Shown in pieces: positions 36,960 through 49,019 of a stretch of DNA of 64,000 nucleotides. The position numbers and the translations under genes are program-made. Every line of letters starts with the position of its first letter. The stretch's first letter is position 1. Source of the DNA: Vicugna pacos (lineage: Eukaryota > Chordata > Mammalia > Artiodactyla > Camelidae); assembly GCF_048564905.1 (NCBI RefSeq), contig NC_132995.1:63852639-63916638 (forward strand), in the 5' to 3' direction. The notes beneath the pieces were generated by a model. The model searched no databases, was not told the origin of the DNA, and was given only the letters and a program-made list of their open reading frames with translations.

Positions 36960-37126
36960 GTTTATTTATTTATTTATTTAAATTGAGGTATAGTCAGTTA
37001 CAATGTGTCAATTTCTGGTGTACAGCATAATAGTTCAGTCATACATATATTTGGTTTTGTATTCTTTTTCATTATAGGTTACCACATGATATTGATTATA
37101 GTTCCCTGTGCTATACAGAAGAAATT
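36960..37126 (-). mobile_element. L1 3' end, antisense
   Basis: A TTTA-rich head (reversed tail), then 'aattgaggtatagtcagtta', 'aatttctggtgtacagcata' and 'gttccctgtgctatacag'. This is the reversed 3' UTR of the same broad L1 group as at 31.7 and 41.6 kb. Confidence 0.85.
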
Positions 37127-37330
37127 GTTTTTTATTCTCTCTCTCACTTTAAACAAAATATTTTTTATCTGAGTTCTCTAACATTGGTACATATCTACAA
37201 ATTCAAATTTTTGTACAATGTTTTATAGATATCTTTACCACATTTAGTTTTTATTCCTTTCTTGGAGAATTTAGCTCATGTAGTTTTGATCAAACATATT
37301 ACTTTAGCTTTATAGGTTATATAATAAATC

Positions 37331-37450
37331 ATAAGTTCATAGACTCATAAAAACTTAGATGGGGGAGAGGACCTCAGAGAGCTGCTCGTCCAGCCCTGTC
37401 ACTATGTAGACAAGGGAGGCCGGCTGGTGATTGCGGGTCCCATGGTTGAG
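37331..37450 (+). mobile_element. Possible L3/CR1-like LINE 3' fragment
   Basis: 'catagactcataaaaactta...gaggacctcagagagctgctcgtccagcc' resembles the 3' end of ancient L3 elements. Short and diverged. Confidence 0.4.
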
Positions 37451-38362
37451 TCAGAGCCTTAGTTACTCCACCTAGCACCGAAGGTAATTTTACTAGTTCT
37501 AAGAAGTTGTCCTGACCTTATAAATCAAAAAGAGAGATCTAAATGGATGTTTTCAACTTTATTTAAAAGAATAAAAGACATACCAAGTGGCAGCTGGTTT
37601 TGCTCTGACCATTTTCAGGAGTCTCCCCAAGACACACTGATACCCCCAGACGGACAGAGCTTGGCAGGACTGCTCAGAGCAAGACAGCTTCTTGAACTGG
37701 GTCCTGCCTGGGTTCTAATCAGAAGAGGGATGCTCGGTGACAGACTGGCCTCCAGGTGTTCAAAGGGCCTTTTGTTCCTTGGTCCTATTTCTGTCAGTCC
37801 ATCTCCACCTTTCTCTAGCTTACAAGGGAAAATCAGGAGAATGGAACTAGAATATCTGGAGGGACAGATGAAAAATCACCAGAACAGAGAAGGTGGGTGA
37901 TTATGTTTGAGCTGAGCCAGCTTTCAGAGTCACATAACTTAGAGGTCCATCAGTGACGTGTGGACAGGTGGCAGCCACAGTGCTTTAAAAGAAATCAATC
38001 TTTTACATCCATCCCAAGCTCCTATTTGGGGAGAACAAATTTCAAACAGCATTTCATAAGAGAAGTTGATAAATATTTGGTCATTAACTAGAGACCAATG
38101 GCTCCCTCAAAATGTAACGGATGAAAAATTTAGCACCCCCCCCCTTTTTATTCCTTGTTTATACACCACTGATTATGTTAATATAGTATTTAAAATGGGT
38201 TGCTCTTGGCTGAGTTTCCCGCCTTCAGGATTATAACTGCATTTTCTCTAGATGAAAAGCTTCTATTTGGTTCTGACATAGACAACAGGACAAGCACAGT
38301 TTCATAGTTTTCTACATGACATACATTATCTCTAGCAATGAGGCTCTTTCCATTTTGCACAG

Positions 38363-38464
38363 GCTAGGACACACAATGAAGACAATCAATGAAAACCAGA
38401 TCTATCGTGACCATTAAGAACATCAGGACCAGGCAGCAAGGGATAAAGGTCAGGCAGCACATAC
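38363..38464 (+). other. AKNAD1: AKNAD1 5' untranslated part of the first coding exon
   Basis: An acceptor-like 'cattttgcacag' ends at 38362, and the following sequence runs without interruption to the start codon. Inferred from consensus. The upstream non-coding exon(s) and promoter of AKNAD1 are not identified. Confidence 0.5.
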
Positions 38465-39457
38465 ATGGATGAGGCTGATTTCTCAGAAGATACAACTTCT
38501 AAACAAGAGGAGGATTTGCCTTATGATGTGGATTTCTCCCAAATTGAGATATACAGTGATCATAAGTTTAGCTCAAAAAATGACACCCCTCATATCTCAA
38601 ATCAAATTAATTTAGCAGCAGAAGACCCACAAGAAAAGGCTACACATAGAGAGACCTGCAGGAAGGGAGACATGGCCACGACGCTGGATAAAATGACTGA
38701 AAATCCTGTCAGCACAAAATGTGTTAAAGAGGAACCATGCCCCATGAATCTTCATGGTCCAGCTAATGAAGGAGACCCTTCAAAGTCCAACATTTCTGAT
38801 ATTTTACTCCATCATCTTTGCAAAGAGGAATTCTCAAGAGGTCAAGGCATTAATTGTGAAACTCTCCCAGAGATCTCTCCTGCTGACAGTTTTGATGAGG
38901 CTACTAAAAATACTATTTTGCAGTATGTTAAGAATTCTTGGCCAACAGAACAATCCCCAGAACTCAGTGACCAACTTGATCCCAAAAGGGATGGTGAAAA
39001 CAGCAATCACCCTATTTGTTCTCCAACCACGACAGAAGAAAACACCTCTGATTTAGAAGAGCCAGTGACTGATGGAGAAGGCAGCCATCAAGAAAATTCA
39101 AATTTTCTAACTAAAATCAAGAGTACAAGTGACAAACAAAAAAGTTGCCAAGGGAAGACACCCCCAAAACAGCAGGGTGGAAAGGCAAGTTCAGGCAACA
39201 GGTTCAAATATGGCCAAGGTCAAGTTCATTACTGGTTCTCTGATTACTGGTTCTCTAAGGTTGCTCCCAAAGTGAAAATTCCTAAAAATAACATCATTGA
39301 TAAACCACCTACAGCAGATAAACAAGCCTGTTTCTCTCCTACATTGAGATACAAGTCAGCTATCGTGCAAGGTATTTCAGAACGCACATCTAGGTCAAAT
39401 TACATTGAAAACCAAGAGGAGAAATGGAAAACTACTGAACTTTCACAACAGATAGAG
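38465..39457 (+). CDS. AKNAD1: AKNAD1 coding exon A (codons 1-331)
   Basis: A 993-nt exon opens with MDEADFSEDT and ends at Glu331 with donor GAG|GTGAGT. Long matches to human AKNAD1 as I remember it include ISDILLHHL, GQGI(N/D)CETLPEIS, PKRDGENSN, TTTEENTSDLE, FKYGQGQVHY and APKVKIPKN. AKNAD1 is a poorly characterised protein related through its AKNA domain to AKNA, a centrosomal microtubule organiser; its own function is not established. This exon encodes an acidic, Ser/Thr-rich, probably disordered N-terminal region with no membrane segment or signal peptide. The frame continues past 39457 to a stop at 39586, but that tail is intron: the human match stops at the donor and resumes in the next exon. 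Phase 0. Odd: a 15-bp tandem duplication inserts residues near Tyr255-Ser262. Confidence 0.95.
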
Positions 39458-41514
39458 GTGAGTGAAAGAAGTCTCCAGGAAATACATAATCAGGGCCATT
39501 GCTCATTTATATCAGGGTGGGTCTTTGGAAGGTACATGGAACTGAGTTCTGGGTCTGTGGTTCTGGGTTCTGCACCAGTACCTTGACCTCTTAGAAGCTC
39601 AGTAGGTATTGTCACAAGAAGAATCAGGGGCTGGACTAACAACAACACGTAATAGAATAAAAGCCAAACACTTTAACCTGGAATTTGAGTTTCCCCATTT
39701 TTTAATGTCATCCTACCCTTCTAAACTGAGCTCCCCTCCCCCAGGAGTCATCCTCGGATATCTGGCTGGCTCTGCCCTCTCTGAGCTCCTGCCTTACGTG
39801 GAACATCTCATCTCTGAGCATGAGGACCTGCTCATTTTCATTGCTTCCTTCAATTCCTCGTTGGCCACAGGACTTTTCAGAATCTCCACCCCCACCACTC
39901 AATCACAGGCTTTCCCACCCTTGTTTGTTTAGTATTCTGTCAGAGTGTTTATCTCAGCCTGTTTTGGACCATAATAATTTGGAAACATTTGTTTCTTCCT
40001 CTAGACTTGAAGACTCCAGAAGCAGCAAACTTGTCTTCATTTTTCTAAGTTCCTAATTGCCTAAGTTCCCCAAGAGGCCTGGCCCTGTGTTTGTATATAT
40101 TATGCCCTAGGTTATGAATGCTAAATTGAATTGAATTAAGATCTTTAATAACATATTTCAAGACTGTTCTATTGGCAACTATTTAGTACAAGATTTTGTT
40201 AATGTTTAATTTATACTATTTCCCCTTTCCTCGTCTTCCCATCCTTCCAGCTCCCCTTCCTAACACACTCAGGCTCAGGATCTCATTGACTGTTGGAGGT
40301 TCAATAGTTAGGTAAGTTTACACTAATGAGAGAGTCAATAGTTTAGTTCTCTGGCACTTTGCCAGGACTGTGTGATCTTTCTTTTAAGAGTCATATGAAG
40401 GGCACCCTGACTGAACACTCTGCCTTTTTCCATTTCCACCCCTTCATGCTTCATCTGCCTTCTCTTTCAACTGAATGTTCTGGGGAGTTTGAGCAGAACC
40501 ACCTCACCCCTACCTCCATCCCCCCACCCCCCCACATACCTGGAGCCAGCAGCCCACCTGGCCTTGACTGGAATGCTTCTCTCAGTCTTGGGGAAATCTG
40601 CACCCCTGTGACATGGGGAAGACCCCGAGTTCCTCACTCTGCTTGCAGGAGAACACCCCTGGGTGGGCACAGTCCTCAGTGCCCTGTGGTTAGTAGGGGC
40701 AGAATGGATGTCAAGTTCATCCATCTCTAGCAATGGGAGTCTGAAGTCAGGTGTCTGATTCTCTTCGGTCCTGTCAGTTCAGGTTGGAGAACTGGACCCT
40801 GTTGGTTCCATGTCCATCACGTAACTGAGATATTTACAACAATCATCGTCTAGTTTGGCCACTATAACAGCTCTCTAGCGTGTTTCTGAGCTATGTGTGT
40901 TGGGAACAATGGGCAGACCCTCCAGGTAAATCACTCTGGAATTTGAACTCTTGTCCAATTAGCCTGTGGTGAGAAAAGGGCATGTCCTGTGTAAACAATT
41001 ACTATCTTGACACATTTGGAACTTAATGCATACTGTTTTATATTATTCTCTGGAGTGTGGCTACCATTGTGTTCAGTGTTAGTGACAGCACCAGCAACAG
41101 AACTGGTGACGAGACCAGCAATGGTTCCTGCCCTTGTGGAGCTTACGGTCTAGTTTTAGGAGACATGTCTGAGTATTCCACATAATAATATCAAACATGA
41201 TAGCAGTAACAGCTAACATGTATTAAATGATTACCGCATACCAGGTATTACAGTAACACTCAACGTGATGGGGTCGGTTCTATTACCATCCCCATCTTAC
41301 TGCTGAGGAACTTGAGGTTCACAGTGATGAAGAAATTGCTCTGGGTCACCCGACAGGTAAGTGTCAGGGTGCAATTCAACCTTGGCATCAGGGCGTCAGC
41401 TCTTGACACAACACTGGTTACCTCCATGATGACCAGAACACGTGGGGTCATTCTGAATAATGGCATCGCTGGTGATTCTCAACAGTAATGTTTTCTTATC
41501 CTTTAATTGTGCAG
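39458..41514 (+). other. AKNAD1: AKNAD1 intron A-B
   Basis: It contains an antisense MIR fragment at about 41200-41420. Otherwise I see no named repeat or exon. The open frames at 39609-39932 and 40359-40730 have no recognisable homology and no splice support. Confidence 0.6.
41200..41420 (-). mobile_element. MIR SINE, antisense
   Basis: 'cagtaacagctaacatgtat', 'catccccatcttactgctga' and 'tctgggtcacccgacaggta'. Confidence 0.7.
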
Positions 41515-41554
41515 ATGGAGCCCACAATACATATCCACCAAGAACATCTTGCAG
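41515..41554 (+). CDS. AKNAD1: AKNAD1 coding exon B (40-nt microexon)
   Basis: A small exon between acceptor TGTGCAG and donor CAG|GTACTA encodes MEPTIHIHQEHLA plus one base of Gly. Human AKNAD1 has MEPIVHIHQELLTG at the same place, as I recall it. It starts in phase 0, so it joins exon A exactly, and ends in phase 1, as the next exon requires. Too short for ORF prediction; found by comparison with the known protein. Confidence 0.92.
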
Positions 41555-41584
41555 GTACTAGTATTTTTAAACCTCTTTGATTTA

Positions 41585-41840
41585 AATATATATTTTGGGG
41601 GGTGTGAAGGGATAAATTGGGAGTTCGAGACTTGCAGATACTTACTGGTATATACAAAATACATAAACAAGTTTATACTGTATAGCACTGGGAACTATAT
41701 TTGATATCTTGTAGTAGCTTATGGTGAAAAAGAATATGAAAACAAATACATGTAATGACTGAAGCACTGTGCTGGACACCAGAAACTGACACAATGTTGT
41801 AAACTGACTATATTTCAAAAAAAAGTAAAAAAAAAGATAC
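41585..41840 (+). mobile_element. L1 3' end inside an AKNAD1 intron, sense
   Basis: 'aagggataaattgggagttc', 'tatagcactgggaactatat', 'tcttgtagtagcttatgg' and 'acaccagaaactgacacaat', then A-rich. 5'-truncated. It starts about 30 bp after the microexon donor. Confidence 0.85.
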
Positions 41841-41952
41841 ATTTTTTGAAAAAAATTATTTTGATAGCAAACAGTGGTGATTGCCACAGATTTCTGTTTT
41901 CAGTTCTTAATAAAATCACAATGATAATCAAAACTTACTCTTTCTTATACAG

Positions 41953-42098
41953 GAGTAGAATCTGAGACAAATGTCTCTAAGTTGCCATCTACTTCTCAGA
42001 AAGACCATCCCTCAAGTTCTTACATATTTCAAAAGATATCCCAAGGGAAACAGATGTGTCAGAAGTTAAAAGAACAGACCGATCAACTGAAGACTAAA
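41953..42098 (+). CDS. AKNAD1: AKNAD1 coding exon C
   Basis: 146 nt. The first two bases complete Gly, then VESETNVSKLPSTSQKD and on through SSSYIFQKISQGKQMCQKL to QTDQLKTK. This matches human AKNAD1 closely as I remember it (SSSYIFQKISQGKQMCQKL is shared). Acceptor TTATACAG, donor AAA|GTAATA, end phase 0. It opens the conserved helical segment leading into the AKNA domain, rich in Lys, Gln and Leu and consistent with coiled coil. Confidence 0.94.
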
Positions 42099-42195
42099 GT
42101 AATATTTTTAAAGCTTACTATGAATAATAGAAATAATCAGATTCAAACAGGACACCAAGCCATTAATGAAGCATTGCTTTTTTTTTCCACTGCAG

Positions 42196-42258
42196 GTAAA
42201 AGAATTTTCCAAAAGCATAGCACAGGACTCTCCTTATCATTTGCAAGACAGGAGGCTG
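42196..42258 (+). CDS. AKNAD1: AKNAD1 coding exon D
   Basis: 63 nt, 21 codons: VKEFSKSIAQDSPYHLQDRRL. Human has VQEFSKRIKQDSPYHLQDKKL, as recalled. Acceptor CACTGCAG, donor CTG|GTAATA, phase 0 to 0. The intron before it is only 97 nt (42099-42195). Part of the AKNA-like coiled-coil segment. Confidence 0.94.
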
Positions 42259-43024
42259 GTAATAAATTTTATCCTGTTTTTAAAATCTTCATTAGGGAAT
42301 TTGATGTGGGAAAATACAAATGACTTAACAGCATCTTGTTTTCTCTACATTGGTGGGAGCGGAAATGCTCTGGCAAGAAATGTTTTGCTGAAGATTAAGC
42401 TATCTTTGTGTTACAGGGACTAAGAGAGCTTAGAATTCTATTTCTATATGCATACAGCCCTTTGTCCTTCTCAAGGGATATATTATTTATGGCTATTATT
42501 CCTTAACAGTCATCCCATAATAAGTCTGAGACCATGGTAGGTTCAAGAGAATAACATGTCATAAAGGTCAAGCACATCCAGATTTGATGGGTCCTAGGGG
42601 ATACAGGCTATAAAAATTGCCAGTATCTGAAGATCTTGAAGCTATGCTTTTAAGACCAAAGTCTTTGACTTTTACATTCTTGCTTGCTGTTGCCTTTAAT
42701 CAAATCACTAATTTATGTTGTAACCACAGACTTGTTCCTCAGTGCCAGGGTCATGGGAAGTGGGAGTGAAGCATGGCAACGGGACAAAGATCTGAGACTG
42801 CTAGGGGGAAAAAAAAGCTGAAGAGTTGTTTAGGCCATTGGATCAGCAACAATACAGGTGGCCAGAAGTCCTGATGTAAAGGACATGAGAAAAGCTCAGG
42901 GCAGGCTGTGCTTCAGAAATCAGGCAGCATAGACAAAAACTAATGTTAATTAGTTAAAGTATGCCCAAATGTTAAGAGGCATACTTCATTATTTATTCTT
43001 TTGTCATATTAATCAAATAACTCA

Positions 43025-44640
43025 TAGGTTCATTCAACAAACATCTATGGGGGTACTTTCTATGACCCAGACTCTATACCAGGCAGTGGAAATTTGGAGA
43101 TAAAGAAACAATTTCTTTTTCAAGTGGCTTACAGTCTCCTAGGAACAAAAGATTGGCAAATAAACAAGTAACATACAGCTTGAGGAAGGTTACATATGGT
43201 GCTCATGGCAGCCTTGAAGGGGCTCACCCTTGCCAGTTAGAGGGCACTTTGGAAGGCTTCCTGGAAGTGACCTCTGAGCTAGGCACTGTAGGAAGAATAT
43301 GAGTGAGCTTGGCAGAGTAGGGGCAAAGGTGTTCCAGGAAAAGGAATCAGCAGGTGCAATGGCCCAGGGACAAGAAAGTGCTGAGGGCGTGAGGAACTGT
43401 ATGACTCTGTAATTGACCAGATGGAGCTCAGGGGGGAGGGAGGAGACTAGGGAGGTAGATAAGGACCACATCCTGAAAAACCTTTACCCCATGCTGAGGA
43501 GCTTAGATTAATTTCATTCTGAGATGGAGTGAAGGGGCAACAGTAGAGGATTTAAAGCTGAGAACAGCAGTCACCATGGGGGCAAGACAATAGGGACAGA
43601 GATTGTCTAGAAAGTCATAATCTAGGCAACAAGTTATGAGGTCCTAAACCAAGGCTGGCAATGAGGATGGCGAGGGGGCCAAGTCTAAAAATTTAAGAAA
43701 GTGGTGGCAGATTGATTGCGGTAAACAAAGGAAGGGAGGAGGTTTGGATGAGTTCCAGATTTCTAGCTTGGGTAACAAAGGTCAGGAATAAAAGTAGAGA
43801 ATCCAGTTCTGAATGGGTGTGGGAGGAAGGCAGGAGGCAAGATGTCAAGTTCAGTTCGGGACATTTTGAGGTACCTATAGGACATCCGATTGGAGAGGTC
43901 CAGTAGGCAATTAGAGCAATGGATCTGAACCTCGGAGGAGTTGTCTGGGTCAGAAATGTAGATGTGGGTATAGTTGTAGGCTGAAGCTGTGAGGTGTAGG
44001 AGGCTGCCTAGGCAAACATGCAGAGGAAGCAGTGAAGAAATCCAAGGACAGAATCATGGGAAACCACAACCAGGGGCAGGTAAAAAAAGAGGGGTCCACA
44101 AAGGAGACTGATGGGGAGGGACCCAGAAGGCCAAGGCAGACCTGGAAGGGGCTGAACTATAGAAGCCAAGAGGAAAGAGGGTTTTGAGAAGAGGGGAGGG
44201 GGCCTCACCATCAAATGTTCAAGCAAGGAAGGAAAGCAAGGTGTGCATTGGGCCTGGCAACCAAGAAGTCATGAGGGACCTTGGCAACCCTGATTTCAAT
44301 GAAGTGGTGGATCTATGGACACCAGATTGTGAGAGTTAACACGTGAATGATAAAGGAGATCTCCAAACCCCCAGGCTTTCAAGAAACTGGGAGAACACAG
44401 AATTGTAAAGGGTCAAGCAAAGCAGAGAATTGGTTCAAAGCATTAGCCTTCTGAGGCCTCGATTCAGGGAAGTTTCTTCCTGTGTTAGAGGGTGTGTGAG
44501 GACTCATGTTGGGACTGAGAGGAGAGTCAAGGTGACTCCTGACAGCGTCAGCCTTGGCCTGAGAGATCCAGGCCCATTTGCTTCCCTGGTGGAGGAAGGC
44601 CAGACGGGGCTAAAACTAACCTTCTCAGTGCAAGCAGCAC
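43025..44640 (-). mobile_element. L2 LINE 3' region, antisense, long
   Basis: A run of antisense L2 landmarks: 'ggttcattcaacaaacatct', 'gtgttccaggaaaaggaatc', 'aggtacctataggacatcc', 'aggtccagtaggcaattaga' and 'tgactcctgacagcgtcag'. Heavily diverged. Open frames inside it are chance. Confidence 0.65.
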
Positions 44641-45664
44641 AACATCGTAGAAAGCATTTGGCTTTTGGAGCAGACATCCTAGTTCTATGTATTGGTTGTA
44701 CGATCTTAGACACGTAGCATGTGTTCCCATCTCAGAGTTAAGAGAGTTAAATGAGCTACATTTATGGCAAGAAAACTATGCCCTAACTTCTTCCGAGCTA
44801 TAACACAATTAAAATTCCAAGAGCCTAAATTATAATTCATAACTGGCTTTCTTCACTTTCCTCTTCCCTGTAAACACCTAGTCCCTCCTCATGGCTTTAA
44901 CCACCATTTTCATGCTCCCAATTCCTGAATCACTTCTCACCTATGGCTCCAAATGTGTGTGCTGATCTTCATCTGGATTCCCCACTCTCACTGAACGTTC
45001 TGCCTTGTCCAACAGTGACACCGTCATCCAAACCTGCTGACCTTTCCAGATTCCTCATTTTTGTTGAGGGGTTCACATTCTTCCTGCCTCCCAAGATGGA
45101 AACCTAAGCACTGTCTGCGAGATTTACGGTTCAGTCAGGGTCCTGGCAGGAACAAGATGGCTTCCTCCAGTGGAGTAAGGGAGAGTTTCATAAGGCGTTA
45201 TTTTACAACAGTGCAGGCAAGGTTAAGGGAAACCAAGCAGGGACAGAAGCATCTCATGGAAGGACCGCGGGGCAGAGGGACAGGAGAAGGGCAGATAACG
45301 GAGCACAAGGAGGGTAGCGGTAGTGGTGACAGTAGCTGCCAAGTCCTGCAGCTTCTCACAGCGCAGCACAGACAATCCATGATGATACAGGCAGGAGGAC
45401 ATCAGGAGATAAAGACCCCTACCTGGTCCTTCTTCACTTCCTCTCTCTCGCTGCTGCCTTCCATTGGCTGAAACCAACCAAAGCACAGGAGCCTGTGCTG
45501 ATACCGTCCATCGAAGGCCAGCCTCCTGGCTGGGGCACAGGGAAAGATGGAGGGTGGGTCTGGGGGGAAAATGGAAAACATCTATCACACTTGCCACTTT
45601 TTTATACCCTGTAGCCAATATACTTCTAAACTTGTGTATTTATTTTAATAAGAGTAAGAATTAA

Positions 45665-45890
45665 TTACAATGACGATGACAGCTACCACGTGTTGAGTAT
45701 GTACTATGCTCCTCACACGGCATTGTCTCATTTAATTTTCACAATATGAGGTGAGGGCTACTATTAAATCAAATGAGAAAGCTGAGGCTCAGAGTTCAAG
45801 TTGACTAAAATCATAAATCAGTAGGTAACAGTCTGGACTTGAACCCCGGTGTGTCTGATCCTGTAACTCCATGATGCTACATTCTTGCCC
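45665..45890 (-). mobile_element. MIR SINE, antisense
   Basis: 'gatgacagctaccacgtgtt', 'catttaattttcacaatatg' and 'agaaagctgaggctcagag'. Confidence 0.75.
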
Positions 45891-46269
45891 TTGGCAATAT
45901 CTCTTCAGTTCATCCTTTCCGCTCCATTTTCACAGCTACTGTCTGGTCCAAGCCCTCCTGAGCATCCTTAGGCCTGACTTAAGTCTCACTTCTTCCATTG
46001 AGCCATAGCAAAGTGCTCCATTCCATGGTCTCTCTTCCCAACTGGAAAAAAATCCCCGAGATCAGAGGCTGTGCCTGATACAACTCTGTCAAACATGGGC
46101 GGGGCTCAGGGAACGTTTAGCGACTAGGGCAGTGGGATTGTAGCCTCTACATCAAGATTGGATCCTGACCTGTACAGTTTAAACATTCATCTGCATGAGG
46201 CTGCATCTGGAAAATCCATTTGAAGCTCTTGGCTAAACTTCCTGATGTTCCTTCCATATCTCACCCTCT

Positions 46270-46470
46270 AAGTGCCATGGATTCAATCCCAGGTCCTCTA
46301 ACTTCAGTTCTTTTTTAAGATCCATGTGGTTTGTAACAATTTCTAGAGCTCTAATTTCCTCCTCTATAAAACTGGGATAATAAAATCTCCTATACCATAT
46401 TTACAACACTGATGTGTGGATTAAATAAGATAGTGAAGGGGAAAGTACTCTATAAGCAAAAAATCATTCT
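46270..46470 (+). mobile_element. MIR SINE, sense
   Basis: 'tctaatttcctcctctataa', 'aactgggataataaaatctc' and 'gtgtggattaaataagatag', in sense MIR order. Confidence 0.7.
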
Positions 46471-46739
46471 GCAAACACGTAGGATTATTAATGTCCCAAT
46501 AATGAAATTCAGAGGCCTCCGAGTGGGTTCTAGGAGAGAAATCAGAAATAACTGTACTTTTCAACTGTGTGCCACAAGGGTGTCGTGAATGTTGTGATGG
46601 TTCTCAGGTTGGCTGTATTTTAGATGGATGGTGGCTTCGTTCTGACACTACTGTATGAAATACCCTCATTGTGTCTTGGGGAAAAACAACTACACACACA
46701 GGCTTACACGTGAATGATTCCAGTACTTCACTGCAACAG

Positions 46740-46873
46740 GTCTTGGAGAAACTGCAGGGACATCTTGAGCTGCTGGAGCAGGAGTTTCTGGCCAACAAGG
46801 AGAAGCACCTGACTTTAAAGCAGCAAGTCCATGAACATGAATCCCCAGCGGTTGATGACTTTGACCCACAAAG
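46740..46873 (+). CDS. AKNAD1: AKNAD1 coding exon E (AKNA domain)
   Basis: 134 nt, from VLEKLQGHLELLEQEFLANK to VDDFDPQ plus two bases (AG) of Arg. This aligns with the human segment VLEKLQGHLELLEQNFLATK...GDFDPER as I remember it. Acceptor CAACAG, donor AAG|GTCAGG. It starts in phase 0 and ends in phase 2. The heptad-like Leu pattern is the core of the AKNA domain, the feature that gives the gene its name. Confidence 0.95.
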
Positions 46874-49019
46874 GTCAGGCTTAAGCTGCGTGAGGTGGAA
46901 GGGTCAGAGGTGACCTCGTTTGGGTGGGATTCTGAGGTGGCTGCTGGCTTAGTGCTTGGAGAGACACTGGTCTTGGGTCAGCAAAAACTGTGCCACTATT
47001 GAACAAGTGTCATCCCATGCAACAGGCAGGATGGAATTCCTGCTGTGTAAGGTTCTGTGCTGGGCACTGACCCAGATAGAGTGCCCCATGTGAACAACTG
47101 TCTCCTGGATGAGAGACATTGTGCTGCCATCTTGCTTTTTGTTGGATGTCATTACAGTTGAGGCCCAGAAGAGCACAAGAAAACCCTAGAAAGGCTCATG
47201 CTAACCCCAGAAGTCCCTCCCCTCTCCAAGCTCCTCCTGTCCTTGTCCTCTCCTTCACCCCCCTCCTGCCTTTATTTCCCCACTTGGTTTTTCTCTTCTG
47301 TCTCTTGTTTTTTCCTCTTTTCCCTCCACCTACAGACAATGGGCAGGGAAGAACCTTTGTTAGGTTGTTAATATTGGGGTGAGGACTCTCAAATCCTGAT
47401 ACAGGCAAAATGTTTAGCTTGGAGTCAAATGATTCCTGAATTAATTCACATCAGAAATGTGAGTGCACACTCATATTGAAGTTTCCAGCTGGCCATTTTG
47501 ATGGCACCATGCTCCTCTCCAACCCAAATAATTTTAAGATGTGTTCCAGGACTCAAGGCTAGGATTATTTCCATATAATTTCCTGGTATGAATTAAAAGA
47601 ACCCATTTAATAGGCTTAACATTTGTAAGCTCAGCTCTTTCTATTCATAGCCTTTTAACACGAATTCATTCTTGATACTAAAATATTTTAATGGTTTCTA
47701 TTTTGGCACTAGCGTCCTGAGCTATTTTTCCCAAAGTACAACTTCACTTTTTCAAAATGAATGAAATCTCTGTCTATTGTTATTTCAATACTGAGTAATT
47801 AGACAGCAAAGGTGTGGTTTTAATATTGATTTCTTTTCCCCCAAAGGCTTCTTTTTCTCTTGGAAAAAATGATCACCATATGTTTTCACTATTTGTTTAA
47901 AAACTAATAGAGTAAGGATATTTATTTTCCAAGAAATCCCACTTCTTTTGGCAGTCGTTTTAAAGACAGCCCTCTGTGCACGTTAAGACCAAAATTATGC
48001 AATGCCTTATTTATAACCTAGTTACACCCACACTGTGCCTGGCCCTAGCATAAATCAAAAGAGTTTCAACTGCAATTAGATCCCATATACAGGAGAAGCT
48101 TTCAACACTGGGTCAAGGGAAGGACTCAGCCTCTCCCAAAACTCACCTCAGAGCCACCTCAGAGCAAGCAGAAGGTGCCCAGGTCCTCCTGTTCTCAAAT
48201 GGGCAAAATGTGGCAATGAACAGAACCCAGTCCAACCCTTGAGGTCTCAGTATGTTGAGAACCTTCTAAATGATGAGTTCAAGGGCCACTGTCAATGACT
48301 ATCTGTAAAGGAAAGAATTCTGCAAATTAATTGACTAATTGTTTAAGTCAGCTATTGTGCTCTTATTAAAACCTTCTTATTGCCTTTGAAAGGTAATATT
48401 CAAAAATTTTTGTTTGGATTTCATGCCTTTTGTTTGTCAGAATGTAGTCTGATAGTCATTCAGTTCCTTCACACACTAAAACCAGAAACCAAAGAGTCAA
48501 CAAATGGGGTTCTACCTCCATCAGTCCGTTCTCCCTGATACCATCAGCATTCAATCTTATCTGCTATTTTACAGAAAAGATCACAAATTCCCTCAAAAAA
48601 AAGTCTTTTCTCCACCTCTGGATCTGCCTGTTTCCCCTCCTCTTTCTTCCTTCACTCACTTTCCAGCCTCTCCAGCCTTGGTCCTTGAGCCCATCTCCTC
48701 CTCACGCCATCATTTCACTTCCTTTAAATTTTCAGTCTCTCCTTGTCACCTACTGATTTCTTTTCTGCCTGCTAGGTTAGAACACATTTTCTATATTTCA
48801 TTTGATTATCAATATAGTTTCTCATGCTTAGATCTTTGTCCCACCAGTCATTGAATAGGGCAGCCTTTCCCCACTGGTTGAAAAGCCACTTTTACTGCAA
48901 ACAAAACCCCCATGTGAACATGGGACTGGTTCTATTCTCCCCATAGACCTATGTTTCTATTTCTACATTAATCACATAGTTCTAAATTACTATAGGTTAG
49001 TGTATATTTTAAAATGTGT

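Larger units (their letters stand above)
16400..38362. other. Intergenic region between GPSM2 and AKNAD1
   Basis: About 22 kb separate the GPSM2 CpG island from the first AKNAD1 coding exon. Apart from the RPL9 retrocopy I find no coding exon. Repeats listed separately fill roughly half. Stretches with nothing I can name are about 16.4-17.0, 23.65-24.9, 29.1-29.9, 32.5-33.65, 33.85-35.2 and 37.5-38.36 kb. An untranslated first exon of AKNAD1 may hide in the last of these. The block at 21.34-21.79 kb looks like an old interspersed repeat that I cannot name. Confidence 0.6.
42259..46739 (+). other. AKNAD1: AKNAD1 intron D-E
   Basis: 4.5 kb. It contains an L2 block (43.0-44.6 kb) and MIR fragments (45.67-45.89 and 46.27-46.47 kb). 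The block near 45.12-45.60 kb resembles an old interspersed repeat that I cannot name. No further AKNAD1 exon was seen, and none is needed: exon D ends and exon E begins in phase 0, contiguous with the human protein. Confidence 0.7.

Noticed and set aside
37547-37900. 117-codon open frame upstream of AKNAD1
   Set aside because: No recognisable similarity, no splice or promoter support, and no resemblance to the AKNAD1 N-terminus.
39458-39586. Extension of the first AKNAD1 exon frame to a stop at 39586
   Set aside because: It begins with a strong donor (GTGAGT), and likeness to AKNAD1 ends exactly there. The next residues of the protein are found in exon B at 41515, so this is intron.
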